Positions 51,886 through 60,348 of a stretch of 64,000 nt of DNA are shown piece after piece (within the stretch, counting starts at the first letter, position 1; every line of letters starts with the position of its first letter). The DNA lies in contig JACKDN010000021.1 of assembly GCA_020633465.1 (NCBI GenBank), forward strand, positions 94,611-158,610. The letters are read 5' to 3'. Both the position numbers and the translations under genes were made by a program. Under the pieces are notes generated by a model. The model worked only from the letters and a program-made list of their open reading frames with translations, was not told the DNA's origin and made no database searches. The stretch is from Myxococcales bacterium (lineage in GTDB: Bacteria > Myxococcota_A > Bradymonadia > UBA7976 > UBA1532).

Positions 51886-53069
51886 AGGTGCTGCACATCG
51901 AGGATCGGCGCGAGAACCGGCTGCTGGTGCGCAAGCTGCTCGAGTCGCGCGGCTTCACCGTCACCGACGCCGCCGACGGGCTCACCGGCATCGAGCTGGC
52001 CTTCGAGACGCGCCCGGATCTCATCCTGGTCGACATCAACATCCCGGGCCTCGACGGCTACGCCGTGGTGACCAAGCTGAAGGGCGATCCGCGGCTGGCC
52101 GACATCCCGGTGGTGGCCATCACCGCCGAGGGCGACCGCCGGCGCGCGCTGTCCTTGGGCTTCGACGGCTTCCTGACCAAGCCGATCCAGATGGCCACCT
52201 TCGTCGACGAGCTGCGGCAGTTCCTCGAGGGCAAGCGCGAGACGGTGTCGGACGCCGAGCGCACCACGCAGCTGGTCGAAGAGAACCGGCGGGTGGTCGA
52301 CCACCTCGAGGCGAAGGTGCGCGAGCTGACGCGCGCCAACGAGCGGCTGCGCGAGGTCGACGCCCTCAAGATGGAGGTGCTGCGCAACGTCAGCCACGAG
52401 CTGTCGACGCCGATGACCCCGCTGCTGGGCTACGTGAAGATGCTGGCCGGCGCCGAGCTGGGGCCGGTCACCGACGCCCAGCGCGGCGTGCTGACGCGCA
52501 TGGACGGCTCGCTGCACCGCCTGAAGGGCCTGATCGACAACCTGCTGAACGTGACCCGCTTCGCCACCGGCGCGGTGTCGTTGCAGCGGGCGGTGGTGGA
52601 TCCCGGCCGGGTGGTGGAGCAGGCGGTGCTCGCGACGCGCGAGGCGGCCGCCGCGCGCGCCTGCACGCTGGACGTGGCGGTGGGCGCGGTGGAGCCGGTC
52701 ATCGCCGACGCGGGGCGCCTGACCGACGCCCTGCGCCAGGTGATCGACAACGCCATCCGCTTCGGCCCCGAGGGCCAGACCGTGCGGGTCGAGGCGCGGC
52801 TGGTCGTCGAGGGGGACGGCGACCGGCGCGGACTGGAGCTGATCGTCGACGACGCCGGTCCCGGCATCGCCCCCGAGCTGCGCGACCGCGTGTGCCAGCC
52901 CTTCTATCAAGTGGACGGCAGCGCCACCCGCCAGGTGGGCGGCGCGGGCCTGGGCCTGGCCATCGCCGAGCGCACCTGCGCGCTGCACGGCGGTCAGCTG
53001 CGCATCGGCCGCGCCCCGAGCGGCGGCGCGCGCGTCGTCCTCGCGATCCCGACCCGCCCGGATCACTGA
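51882..53069 (+). CDS. Receiver-histidine kinase hybrid
   Basis: 395 residues, ATG 5 bases after GAGGAGG, overlapping the cca stop. N-terminal receiver (1-120) with VLHIEDRREN, phospho-acceptor Asp51 (LILVDINIPG), switch Thr (VAITAEG) and KPIQ. A coiled coil (about 130-160) leads to the HisKA H-box NVSHELSTPM with His172, and the HATPase_c domain has VIDNAIRFG (N-box), DDAGPGIAP (G1) and GGAGLGLAIAE (G2). No sensor or membrane segment: a cytosolic kinase controlled through its receiver. The double-receiver protein upstream is a natural phospho-partner (inference). Confidence 0.92.
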   Translation: MKVLHIEDRRENRLLVRKLLESRGFTVTDAADGLTGIELAFETRPDLILVDINIPGLDGYAVVTKLKGDPRLADIPVVAITAEGDRRRALSLGFDGFLTKPIQMATFVDELRQFLEGKRETVSDAERTTQLVEENRRVVDHLEAKVRELTRANERLREVDALKMEVLRNVSHELSTPMTPLLGYVKMLAGAELGPVTDAQRGVLTRMDGSLHRLKGLIDNLLNVTRFATGAVSLQRAVVDPGRVVEQAVLATREAAAARACTLDVAVGAVEPVIADAGRLTDALRQVIDNAIRFGPEGQTVRVEARLVVEGDGDRRGLELIVDDAGPGIAPELRDRVCQPFYQVDGSATRQVGGAGLGLAIAERTCALHGGQLRIGRAPSGGARVVLAIPTRPDH

Positions 53070-53090
53070 CCCGCGCGCTCGGGCGCCGCG

Positions 53091-53119
53091 TTGAAACCAC
53101 CTCGGCGCGGCGCTACCCT
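53091..53119 (+). promoter_or_regulatory. Promoter for the desulfurase-mnmA-rnc set
   Basis: TTGAAA (53091-53096), 17-base spacer, TACCCT (53114-53119), 27 bases before the ATG at 53147. Confidence 0.55.
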
Positions 53120-53146
53120 GTGCGGCCCACGCGCGGACGCGGACGC

Positions 53147-54266
53147 ATGATCTACCTCGACCACAACGCCACCGCGGCGCCGCTGCCCGAGGCGGCGCAG
53201 GCCGCCGCCGCGTGGCTGGCGGGCCCGCCGGCGAACCTGAGCAGCGTCCACGCGGCTGGCGGCGCGCCCGCGCCGCGATCGAGCGCGCGCGCTGGCCGTG
53301 GCGGCGGCGCTGGGCGCCGCGCCGGGTGAGATCGTCTTCACCAGCGGCGCCACCGAGGCCCTGCACCAGGCGGTGGCCGATCGCGTGCGGCCCGGTCAGC
53401 ACGTCGTCGCGAGTGCGGTCGAGCATCCGGCGCTGTTCGGCGCCCTCGAGCGGTGCAGCGCGCGGGTGACGCGCGTGCCGGTCGACGCGGCCGGGCGCCT
53501 GCGCGTCGAGGACGTCGTCGCCGCGCTCGAGCCTGCCACCGCGCTGGTGGCGCTGATGGCCGCCCAGAACGAGCTCGGCAACCTGTACCCCGTGCGCGCC
53601 GTGGCCGACGCCGTCGCGCCGGTGCCCTTGCTGTGCGACGCGGTGCAGGCCTTCGGCAAGGTGCCGCTGGACGTGCGGGCGCTGGGCTGCGCGGCGGCGG
53701 TGGTGTCGGGCCACAAGATCGGCGCGCCGCCGGGCGTGGGCGCCCTGTGGTCGCCGGCGGGCCGGGCGCCGCGGGCGTTGCTGGCCGGCGGCCCGCAGGA
53801 GCGCGGCCAGCGGGCGGGCACCGAGAACGTCCCGGCGATCGTGGGCTTCGGCGTCGCGGCCGAGCACCTGCCCCGCCGCTTGGAGGCGATGGTGGCCGTC
53901 GCCGCGCGCCGGGAGCGGCTGCGGGCCGGGCTGGCGGCCACCGAGGGCGTCCGCTTCCACGGCGCGCCGGATCTGCCCAACACGCTGGCGTTCCGGGTCG
54001 ACGGGGTCGCCGGCGAGGCGCTGCTGCAGGCCTTCGACCTCGAGGGCGTGTGCCTGTCGAGCGGCTCGGCCTGCAGCGCCGGCGGCCTGGATCCGTCGCC
54101 GGTGTTGCTCGCCCTCGGCCTGGACGCCGCGACGGCGCGCGGCGGCCTGCGCGCGTCGCTCGGGCCGGAGACCAGCGACGCCGACGTCGATCGGGTGCTC
54201 GCGCTGTTCCCGCGGCTGGTGGCGCGCGCCCGCGCGGCCGCCGAGGGGGCGCGAGCGTGCGCGTAG
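53147..54266 (+). CDS. Cysteine desulfurase (NifS/IscS family), two apparent frameshifts
   Basis: N-terminus MIYLDHNATAAPLPEA and NLSSVHAAGG fit the family. Near 53260-53295 the expected GRRARAAIERAR and LAVAAALGA lie in successive frames, each equal to one missing base. From 53298 the frame is continuous: TSGATEALHQAV, VEHPALFG, MAAQNELGNLYP, PLP-lysine motif SGHKIGAPPG (Lys codon 53715-53717), GGPQERGQRAGTENVPAIVG, and the sulfur-carrying Cys in SSGSACSAGG (54072-54074). About 370 residues. It supplies sulfur; the overlapping mnmA gene is the likely consumer. Confidence 0.87.
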
Positions 54267-55372
54267 TCGTCGCGATGAGCGGGGGCGTCGACTCGTCGGT
54301 CGCCGCCGCCCTGATGGTCGAGGCCGGGCACGAGGTGGTCGGGCTGACGATGAAGCTGCGCGACACGACGCCCGACGAGCGCGCCGGGCGCTCGGCCTCG
54401 TGCTGCTCGCCCGACGATCTGCGCGACGCGCGCGGCGTCTGCGACGCCCTGGGCATCGCCCACTACGTCGTCGACTACCGGGACACCTTCCGCGCCGCCG
54501 TGATCGAGCCCTTCGCCGCGGCCTACCTGGCCGGGCGCACGCCCAACCCCTGCGTGCTGTGCAACGACCACGTGAAGTTCGCCCCGCTCTTGGCGCGGGC
54601 CGAGGCGCTGGGCGCCGAGCGGCTGATCACCGGGCACTACGCCCGCGTCGAGGCGGCGCCCGGCGGCGGCTGGGCGCTGCGGGCGGGCGTCGATCCCGCC
54701 AAGGATCAGTCCTACTTCCTCTTCGGCCTCGACCAGGCGGCCTTGGCCCGCGTGCGCTTCCCGCTGGGCGGCATGAGCAAGGACGACGTGCGGGCCGAGG
54801 CGCGGCGGCTGGGCCTGCCCACGTGGGACAAGGAGGACAGCGAGGACATCTGCTTCGTGCCCGACGGTGACTACGCGCGCGTGGTGGAGCAGGTGGCGGG
54901 CGCGGCGCCGGCGCCCGGGCCCATCGTGCACGCGGACGGCCGCGCGCTCGGCGAGCACGGCGGCGTGCACCGCTTCACCGTCGGCCAGCGCAAGGGCCTG
55001 GGCGTGGCGACCGGCGAGCGCCTGTACGTCCTGTCCGTGGACGGCCCCACGCGCACGGTCACGGTGGGGCCGCGCGACGATCTGCGGGCCGCGGGCCTGC
55101 GCGCGTCGCGCTGGCGCTGGATCGCCGGGCAGGGCCCCGCGAGCGCGCGTGGCCGGCTGCGCATCCGGTACCGGCACGCCGGGGCCGACGGTGACGTGCA
55201 GGTGCGGGGCGACGCCGCGGCCGTGCGCTTCGACGTGCCTCAGGTGGCGGTCGCGCCCGGCCAGGCCGTGGTGCTGTACGGCGGCGACCGGGTGCTGGGT
55301 GGCGGCTGGATCGACGAGGCGGTGCCGCCGCGCGAGGACGCGCCGGAGGAGGTGGGCGTTGGCCGAGGGTGA
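54257..55372 (+). CDS. mnmA: tRNA-specific 2-thiouridylase MnmA
   Basis: 371 residues from a GTG 9 bases after GAGGGGG, overlapping the desulfurase stop by 10 bases. PP-loop VAMSGGVDSSVAAALM at residues 5-20, CNDHVKF with the first catalytic Cys in TPNPCVLCN, and the second in SEDICFVPDGDY. GQRKGLGVATGERLYV and the C-terminal barrel complete the family pattern. It installs s2U34 on tRNA-Lys, Glu and Gln using persulfide sulfur passed from a desulfurase, matching its upstream neighbour. Confidence 0.95.
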   Translation: MRVVVAMSGGVDSSVAAALMVEAGHEVVGLTMKLRDTTPDERAGRSASCCSPDDLRDARGVCDALGIAHYVVDYRDTFRAAVIEPFAAAYLAGRTPNPCVLCNDHVKFAPLLARAEALGAERLITGHYARVEAAPGGGWALRAGVDPAKDQSYFLFGLDQAALARVRFPLGGMSKDDVRAEARRLGLPTWDKEDSEDICFVPDGDYARVVEQVAGAAPAPGPIVHADGRALGEHGGVHRFTVGQRKGLGVATGERLYVLSVDGPTRTVTVGPRDDLRAAGLRASRWRWIAGQGPASARGRLRIRYRHAGADGDVQVRGDAAAVRFDVPQVAVAPGQAVVLYGGDRVLGGGWIDEAVPPREDAPEEVGVGRG

Positions 55373-56063
55373 TCGGGCCGGCATCGCCGCGTTGGCCGAG
55401 GCGCTCGGCTATGCCGAGGGCGCCACGCCGCTCTTGCGGCAGGCGGTGACGCACAAGTCGTACGCGAACGAGCAGAACGGCAACGCGCCCTACAACGAGC
55501 GCCTCGAGTTCCTCGGCGACGCCGTGCTGGGGTTGGTGGTGGCCGAGGCGCTGATGCGGGCGCACCCGGGGCTCGAAGAGGGCAAGCTGAGCCGGCTGCG
55601 CGCCAGCCTGGTCAACGCGCGCAGCCTCGCCGACGCGGCGCGCGCGCGGGGCGTGGGCGGCGTGCTGTGCCTGGGCAAGGGCGAGGAGCGCACCGGTGGA
55701 CGCGAGAAGGACTCGCTCTTGGCCGACGCCTATGAGGCGATGCTGGGCGCGATCTACCTCGACCGGGGCCTCGAGGCGGCCCGCGCGGTGGTGCACGCCG
55801 ACTTCGACGCGCGCATCGCCGCCGGCGAGCCGGCCGTGGCGCACCGCGACCACAAGACCGCGCTGCAGGAGCTGGCGCAGGCGCGCTACGGCGAGGCGCC
55901 GGACTACCGCCTGGTGGACGAGTCGGGGCCCGACCACGACAAGCAGTTCTCGGTCGAGACGTGGATCGACGGGGCCTGCGTGGGCCGGGGACAGGGGCGG
56001 TCGAAGAAGCAGGCCGAGCGCCGCGCCGCCCGCGAGGCCTGGCGCGCGCTCACCGGCGGCTGA
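55359..56063 (+). CDS. rnc: Ribonuclease III
   Basis: 234 residues from a TTG start 5 bases after GGAGGAGGT, 14 bases inside the end of mnmA. The RNase III signature NERLEFLGDAVLGLVV holds the metal-binding carboxylates, with DAYEAMLGAIYLDRG in the second motif. C-terminal dsRNA-binding domain: HKTALQELAQARYGEAPDY and GRSKKQAERRAAREAW. It processes rRNA precursors and cuts structured mRNA. Last gene of the set; no terminator seen in the 23 bases before the convergent DUF507 gene. Confidence 0.95.
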   Translation: MAEGDRAGIAALAEALGYAEGATPLLRQAVTHKSYANEQNGNAPYNERLEFLGDAVLGLVVAEALMRAHPGLEEGKLSRLRASLVNARSLADAARARGVGGVLCLGKGEERTGGREKDSLLADAYEAMLGAIYLDRGLEAARAVVHADFDARIAAGEPAVAHRDHKTALQELAQARYGEAPDYRLVDESGPDHDKQFSVETWIDGACVGRGQGRSKKQAERRAAREAWRALTGG

Positions 56064-56086
56064 GGCCGGCGGCGGCGGTCACCCGC

Positions 56087-56605
56087 TCAGGACTCGCCGC
56101 GCGCCTGCTTCAGCCGCTCGAGCGTCTGCTGGTAGCGGATCTCCCAGTCCTGCGTGCCCTCCTGCAGGTTCTTGATGCGCTTGCGCACCTCCTGGTCGAG
56201 GGCGTCGCCCTGCGCCATGTGCTTCTTCAGCACCGGCGCGATGGCCGCGCGCAGCTCCTTGTCGTCGCCGTAGATCTCCTCGACGTGCTGGCTGTGCAGC
56301 AGCGTCTCGATGAGCTGGTTGGCGATGTAGCCGACCGACTCCTCGTAGAGGCCGAAGCGGCGCTTCTCGGCGAGCTGGCGCTTGATCTTCTGGTGGGCGC
56401 TGTAGTCGAGGCCGCGCTGGTGGGCGAGGTCCTTCGCCTCTTCGGTCAGCTGGCGCTCGGCCCGCAGGTACTCCTTGAGCACCGACTCGACGTCGAGCTC
56501 GACCTCCTTGACCATCGGCGGCTCGATCTCGACGAGCTCGCCGTCGACGAGCGCCTCGATGATGTCGCGGATGATCGGGGCGATCCGGCTGGAATACAGA
56601 CGCAT
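56087..56605 (-). CDS. DUF507 family protein
   Basis: 172 residues from the ATG preceded by AGGAG at 7 bases. It starts MRLYSSRIAPIIRDIIEALV, the typical DUF507 opening, and shows two related halves (the second near YGLYEESVGYIANQLIE-type sequence RFGLYEESVGYIANQLIETL). Highly charged, helical, no signal peptide. The family is widespread in deltaproteobacteria and related phyla, function unknown. It lies 91 bases downstream of the diacylglycerol-kinase-like gene in the same direction. Confidence 0.9.
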   Translation of the reverse strand: MRLYSSRIAPIIRDIIEALVDGELVEIEPPMVKEVELDVESVLKEYLRAERQLTEEAKDLAHQRGLDYSAHQKIKRQLAEKRRFGLYEESVGYIANQLIETLLHSQHVEEIYGDDKELRAAIAPVLKKHMAQGDALDQEVRKRIKNLQEGTQDWEIRYQQTLERLKQARGES

Positions 56606-56696
56606 GGGCACGCTCCTGAGCGTTCGGGCGGGTCTGTCTAGCATGTGGCCCCCGTGGGGCACAACGGGGCGGATCGGGGGGCGCGGCGCGCGGGGG

Positions 56697-57743
56697 TCAG
56701 GCGGGGAAGTGCACGCAGTCGATGGGGGCGTCGCAGGCGACGTTCAGCACGGTGCGCTCGCCGGCGGCGTCGCCGGACACCTGGAAGGGGGCGGGGCCGT
56801 CGAACTCGAGGCGGCAGGCCGAAAGGGTCAGGTCGCACACGCCCTCACCGGCCAGGGTGCCGTTCCACGCCTTGTGCAGCTGCGTCACCGCCGACACGGG
56901 GTGCATGTCGACGAGGCGCAGGTGGAAGTTGCCGGGCGTGTGATCGGCGTAGGGCATGATGTTGAACTTGAAGCCGAAGTACGGCGTGGTGCCCATACAC
57001 GCCATGCGCGTGCGGCCCTCGAAGACCACCTCGCCGGGCTGATAGGTGGCCATCACCTGGCCGCCGGGGCCGAGCCGCTTCGCCACGCCGCCGGTGTTGA
57101 CCACGCGCACCTGCCACGAGGGGCGGCGCAGCACCAGCTCGGGCACCGACTTGCCGACGCCGGCGATCAGATAGCCGGCGACGCTCTTGAACAGGGCGCG
57201 GGTGACGGCGAAGCGATCGGCCGCGTCCTTCATGCGCTCGTAGTTGTTCAGGATGTAGGCGTCCCACCCGAAGCCGGCGAAGGTGCTGCGGCGCTCGCCG
57301 TCGAGCAGCAACATGTCCAGCGGGCGCGTGGGCGCGTCCTTCAGATCGCGCAGGTCGTCGAGGTAGGTGCGGGCGCCGAGGAAGTCGGCGACGGCGTTGC
57401 CGGTGCCCAGGCGCAGCACCGCGAAGCGCGGGCGCGGCTGGTCGGGGGCGATGCGATCGTGGTTGGCCAGCACCTCGTGCAGCGTGTTGGCGACGGTGCC
57501 GTCGCCGCCGCCGGTGACCACGGTGCCGTAGCCGCGCTCGACGACGCGGCGGGCCACGAACTGGGCCTGCTCGAGGCTCTCGGTGAAGAAGACGTCGGCC
57601 TCGGGGGCGGCGTCCATCACGCGGCGGCGCACGCGGGGGCCGACGCGCTTGGCGTTCTTGTTGAGGATGACGGCGACCTTGTCGCTCCGCGGGGCGGCGC
57701 CGGGGGCGGGGGCTTCGCGGTGTCGGGTCGTGGCCAGAGCCAT
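56697..57743 (-). CDS. Diacylglycerol kinase-like lipid kinase
   Basis: 348 residues from the ATG 6 bases after GGAGG. DAGK catalytic domain: KVAVILNKNAKR at about residue 22, GTVVTGGGDGTVANTLHEVL (nucleotide-binding GGGDGT), and LRLGTGNAVADFLGA. The C-terminal beta-sandwich typical of the YegS/DgkB group follows (FAGFGWDAYILNNYERMKDA). Likely phosphorylates diacylglycerol or another lipid alcohol at the inner membrane. Several cysteines lie near the C-terminus (VCDLTLSACRLEF). Divergent from the oxidoreductase gene, across a region with an 18-bp palindrome. Confidence 0.88.
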   Translation of the reverse strand: MALATTRHREAPAPGAAPRSDKVAVILNKNAKRVGPRVRRRVMDAAPEADVFFTESLEQAQFVARRVVERGYGTVVTGGGDGTVANTLHEVLANHDRIAPDQPRPRFAVLRLGTGNAVADFLGARTYLDDLRDLKDAPTRPLDMLLLDGERRSTFAGFGWDAYILNNYERMKDAADRFAVTRALFKSVAGYLIAGVGKSVPELVLRRPSWQVRVVNTGGVAKRLGPGGQVMATYQPGEVVFEGRTRMACMGTTPYFGFKFNIMPYADHTPGNFHLRLVDMHPVSAVTQLHKAWNGTLAGEGVCDLTLSACRLEFDGPAPFQVSGDAAGERTVLNVACDAPIDCVHFPA

Positions 57744-57834
57744 GGAGATCCTCCGGGACGTCGTTGGCGCGCACCGTGAGCAATGTCCATGCCACATGAC
57801 GCGGCGCGTCAGGCCGCGTAAGTCCGTCGTGGGG

Positions 57835-57852
57835 TGCGAAGCGCGCTTCGCA
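57835..57852. promoter_or_regulatory. 18-bp perfect palindrome between divergent genes
   Basis: TGCGAAGCGCGCTTCGCA, perfectly symmetric, in the 218-base gap between the diacylglycerol-kinase-like gene and the oxidoreductase gene. A second short symmetric element, GACGCGGCGCGTC (57799-57811), lies 23 bases away. The size suits an operator for a dimeric regulator; the binder is unknown. Confidence 0.4.
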
Positions 57853-57961
57853 GTCGGCGCGTGGGGTGGGTATCGGGCGACGCACCCCGAGGGCGCGCGC
57901 GTCGGTTGACGCCGGACCGGCGGCGGCAGTAATGCAGCGGGGGACTTCCACGGGGGCGTGC

Positions 57962-58768
57962 ATGCAGGTTGCGGTGGTGGGCGCGGGGCGCTGGGGTGCC
58001 CTGCACGCGGCCAAGCTGGCGGCCCTGCCCGGCGTCACCCTGGCGGCCGTGGTGGACGCCGACGCGCGGCGGGCCGCCGCGCTGGCCGCGCGCCACCCGG
58101 GCGCGCGCCCCTGGAGCGCGTGGCGCAGCTGCCGCCGACGGTGACCGCCGTCACCGTGGCCGTCGACCTGCCCAACCTGGCCGACGTCGCGCGCGGCCTG
58201 CTCGCGCGCGGCCTGCACGTGCTGGTCGAGAAGCCGATGGCGCCGGACGCCGCGACGGCGCAGGCGCTGGTCGCCGCCGCCGAGGCCTGGATCGCGTGCT
58301 CGCGGTGGGCTTCCTCGAGCGCTTCAACCCGGCCCTGGTGCGCGGTCCGCGCGCCCCGCGGCGCGTCGTCGCCCGGCGCGTGGGCCCGCCGCGCCCGGAC
58401 GCGCCGCCCCTCGACCTCGACTGGCTGGTGCACGATCTCGACCTCGCCGGCCACTTGCTGGGCGACACGCTGCGCGTGGTGCGCGCGCGCTGGTCCGACG
58501 ACGCGGTGCGGCTGGCGCTGCGCGCCGACGACGGGCGCGAGGCGCGGGTGTGCGCGCGCCGCGCGCCCGCCACTCGGCGCCGCGTGGGGCCGACGGCGCG
58601 CGGGTCGATCTGTGCGGCGCCGGCGATCCGCTGGCCGCGCAGCTCGCCGCCTTCGTCGACGCCGCGCGCGGCGGGCCGCTCGGTCGGCTGGCCACCGGCG
58701 CCGACGCCGCGCGCGCGCTGGCGCTGCTCGACGCCGCGCGGGCGCTGGGACGGGCCGCCGCGGCGTGA
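57962..58768 (+). CDS. Gfo/Idh/MocA family oxidoreductase, three apparent frameshifts
   Basis: Starts MQVAVVGAGRWGALHAAKLA, the NAD(P)-binding Rossmann motif GxGxxG. At a C4 run (58108-58111) the frame moves by -1 and LERVAQLPPTVTAVTVAVDL follows, then HVLVEKPMA with the family's EKP motif. Near 58285 another -1 gives RVLAVGFLERFNPALV, and near 58560-58600 a third leads to RVDLCGAGDPLAAQLAAFVD. About 270 residues in total. In deltaproteobacterial lipid A clusters an oxidoreductase of this type often precedes lpxB, as here. Confidence 0.75.
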
Positions 58769-58820
58769 GCCGACGCCTGCTGGCAAAGTGCCGTGAAGTC
58801 AGTCTGTTGAGTCCACTCAG

Positions 58821-59903
58821 TTGATCCTCTGCGTTGCCGGTGAGGCGTCGGGCGACGCGCTGCTCGCGCCCGTCGTCCGGCGGCTGGTTGGTGCCGGCCA
58901 CCGGTGCGTGGGCCTCGGCGGCGACGCGTCGGCCGCGGCCGGCCTCGAGCTGCTCGGCCACGCGCGCAGCGTCGCCGCGCACGGCCTGGTCGAGGCGGCG
59001 GGCACGGTGCCGGCGCTGGTCGGCGTCGGCCGCCGGCTGGTCGCGCGGCTGCCGAGGCGCGCGCCCTGCTGCTGGTCGACTTCCCGAGCTGAACGTCCGC
59101 CTGCTGCGCCGCGCGCGCCGCCGGGCGTGCCGGTGGCGTGGCTGGCGCCGCCTCAGGCCTGGGCGTGGCGGCCGTGGCGCGCGCGGGCGCTGGCCGAGGC
59201 GGACTGGTGGGCTGCCTGCTGCCCTTCGAGGCCGACTGGTATCGCGCGCGTGGGGTGGCGGCGGACTGCGTGGGCACCTGCTCGCCGAGCGGCCGGCGCC
59301 GCCCCCGGCCGAGGTGCCCGGCCTGGCGCTGCTGCCCGGCAGCCGCGATCCCACCGTGCGGCGGCTGCTGCCGATCATGCTGGCGGCGGCGGCGCGGCTG
59401 CGCGCGACCGGCCCGCGCTCGCGCTGCACCTGGGCGTCGCGCCGACGGTCGATCGGCTGTTCCTGCGGCGCGCGGCGGCGGCGAGCGATCTGCCGGTCAC
59501 GCTGCACGCGGGCGCCGAGGGCGCGCTGGCGGCGGGCTCGGTGGCGCTGGTGGGGGCGGGGACGGCGACGCTGCAGGCCGCGCTGGCCGGGCGCCCGCCG
59601 GTGACGCTGGCGGCGCTGCACCCGTTGAGCGCGGCCGTCGCGCGCCGGCTGGTGCGCGTGCCGCACGTGGCGCTGCCGAACCTGGTGCTGGGGCGGCGGG
59701 CGTTCCCGGAAGCGATCCTCGAGGGCTGCACTCCGGACGCGGTGGCGGCGGGGGCCGCGGCGATGCTCGACGCGCCGGATCGCGAGGCGCTGGCGGCGGT
59801 GCGCGCGGCGTGCCTACGGCCGGGGGCCGCCGCCCGCGTCGCCGACGTCGTGGCCCGCCTCGGCGACCGGCGCGTCGAGCAGATCCGCGGGATCCGGGCG
59901 TGA
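58821..59903 (+). CDS. lpxB: Lipid-A-disaccharide synthase, six apparent frameshifts
   Basis: TTG start giving ILCVAGEASGDALLAPVV, the LpxB opening, then CVGLGGDASAAAG. The continuing homologous text changes frame six times, always by -1: near 59053 (to ARALLLVDFPS), 59088 (LNVRLLRRAR), 59118 (GVPVAWLAPPQAWAW), 59204 (VGCLLPFEADWYRARGV), 59270 (HLLAERPAPPPAEVPGLALL) and 59413 (ALALHLGVAPTVDRL), then open to 59903 with GAGTATLQAALAGRPPVTL. LpxB joins UDP-diacylglucosamine and lipid X. A tight inverted repeat TGAGT-CC-ACTCA (58808-58819) lies just before the start. Either local sequence dropout or a decayed gene. Confidence 0.8.
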   Translation: MILCVAGEASGDALLAPVVRRLVGAGHRCVGLGGDASAAAGLELLGHARSVAAHGLVEAAGTVPALVGVGRRLVARLPRRAPCCWSTSRAERPPAAPRAPPGVPVAWLAPPQAWAWRPWRARALAEADWWAACCPSRPTGIARVGWRRTAWAPARRAAGAAPGRGARPGAAARQPRSHRAAAAADHAGGGGAAARDRPALALHLGVAPTVDRLFLRRAAAASDLPVTLHAGAEGALAAGSVALVGAGTATLQAALAGRPPVTLAALHPLSAAVARRLVRVPHVALPNLVLGRRAFPEAILEGCTPDAVAAGAAAMLDAPDREALAAVRAACLRPGAAARVADVVARLGDRRVEQIRGIRA

Positions 59904-59981
59904 GACGAGCAGCGCGGCCAGCACCAGGGCCAGGGCCAGGACGCTGAGGCCGAGCTGGATGCGGGGGTCGAGGTCGAACAT
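59814..59981 (-). CDS. Small single-pass membrane protein, antisense to the lpxB 3' end
   Basis: 55 codons. ATG at 59981 preceded at 5 bases by GAGGAGG on the minus strand, one of the best Shine-Dalgarno matches in the window. Predicted sequence begins MFDLDPRIQLGLSVLALALV and has one hydrophobic helix (about residues 10-26), then SRPDPADLLDAPVAEAG. It overlaps the last 90 bases of lpxB on the other strand, so part of its coding potential could be a shadow of that gene. The hydrophobic segment and the Shine-Dalgarno lie largely outside lpxB. Confidence 0.45.
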   Translation of the reverse strand: MFDLDPRIQLGLSVLALALVLAALLVSRPDPADLLDAPVAEAGHDVGDAGGGPRP

Positions 59982-60082
59982 GGGCGCCTCCTCGGGGTGG
60001 GAGCGTCCCTTCGACCGCGCCAGCCGCCGTTGGTTCCGGGTGTGATTCGAGCCCGTTGGTCCATCGGACGCCCTGCGAGGAC

Positions 60083-60250
60083 GGTCGGGCTATCAGCGGT
60101 CAGCGGTCAGCTCTCAGCTCCGCCGCGGCGATTGGACCTTCTGCCGGAAGACCGGCGCCGCGAGCTTGCCGAGCGGTTCCTTGCTCGGCACGGCGTCCGG
60201 GGCCCGGCTGACGGCTGACCGCTGACAGCTGACAGCCGGTCGGACCGACC
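60083..60250. repeat. Inverted arrays of a GCTGACN heptamer
   Basis: In the 445-base gap after lpxB. Left arm 60083-60118 and right arm 60207-60250 are inverted copies: each consists of four tandem heptamers of the form GCTGACN (or TCAGCGG on the opposite strand) plus a CGACC end. 27 of 31 core positions match. The arms are 88 bases apart. It resembles a small REP/MITE-like element. Apart from this, the small ORF above and a promoter, I see no gene in 59.98-60.35 kb. Confidence 0.6.
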
Positions 60251-60288
60251 ACGCACGGCTCGTAGGCAGACCCGGTGGCCCGCGGGTG

Positions 60289-60318
60289 TTTACGGGGCGG
60301 GGCGGGGGACCGTAGGAT
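60289..60318 (+). promoter_or_regulatory. Promoter for the GT2-GT39 pair
   Basis: TTTACG (60289-60294), 18-base spacer, TAGGAT (60313-60318), 30 bases before the GTG at 60349. The -10 is identical to that of the tRNA-Pro promoter. Confidence 0.5.
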
Positions 60319-60348
60319 GCGGCGCCCCGACGGACCCGGGAGGACGCC

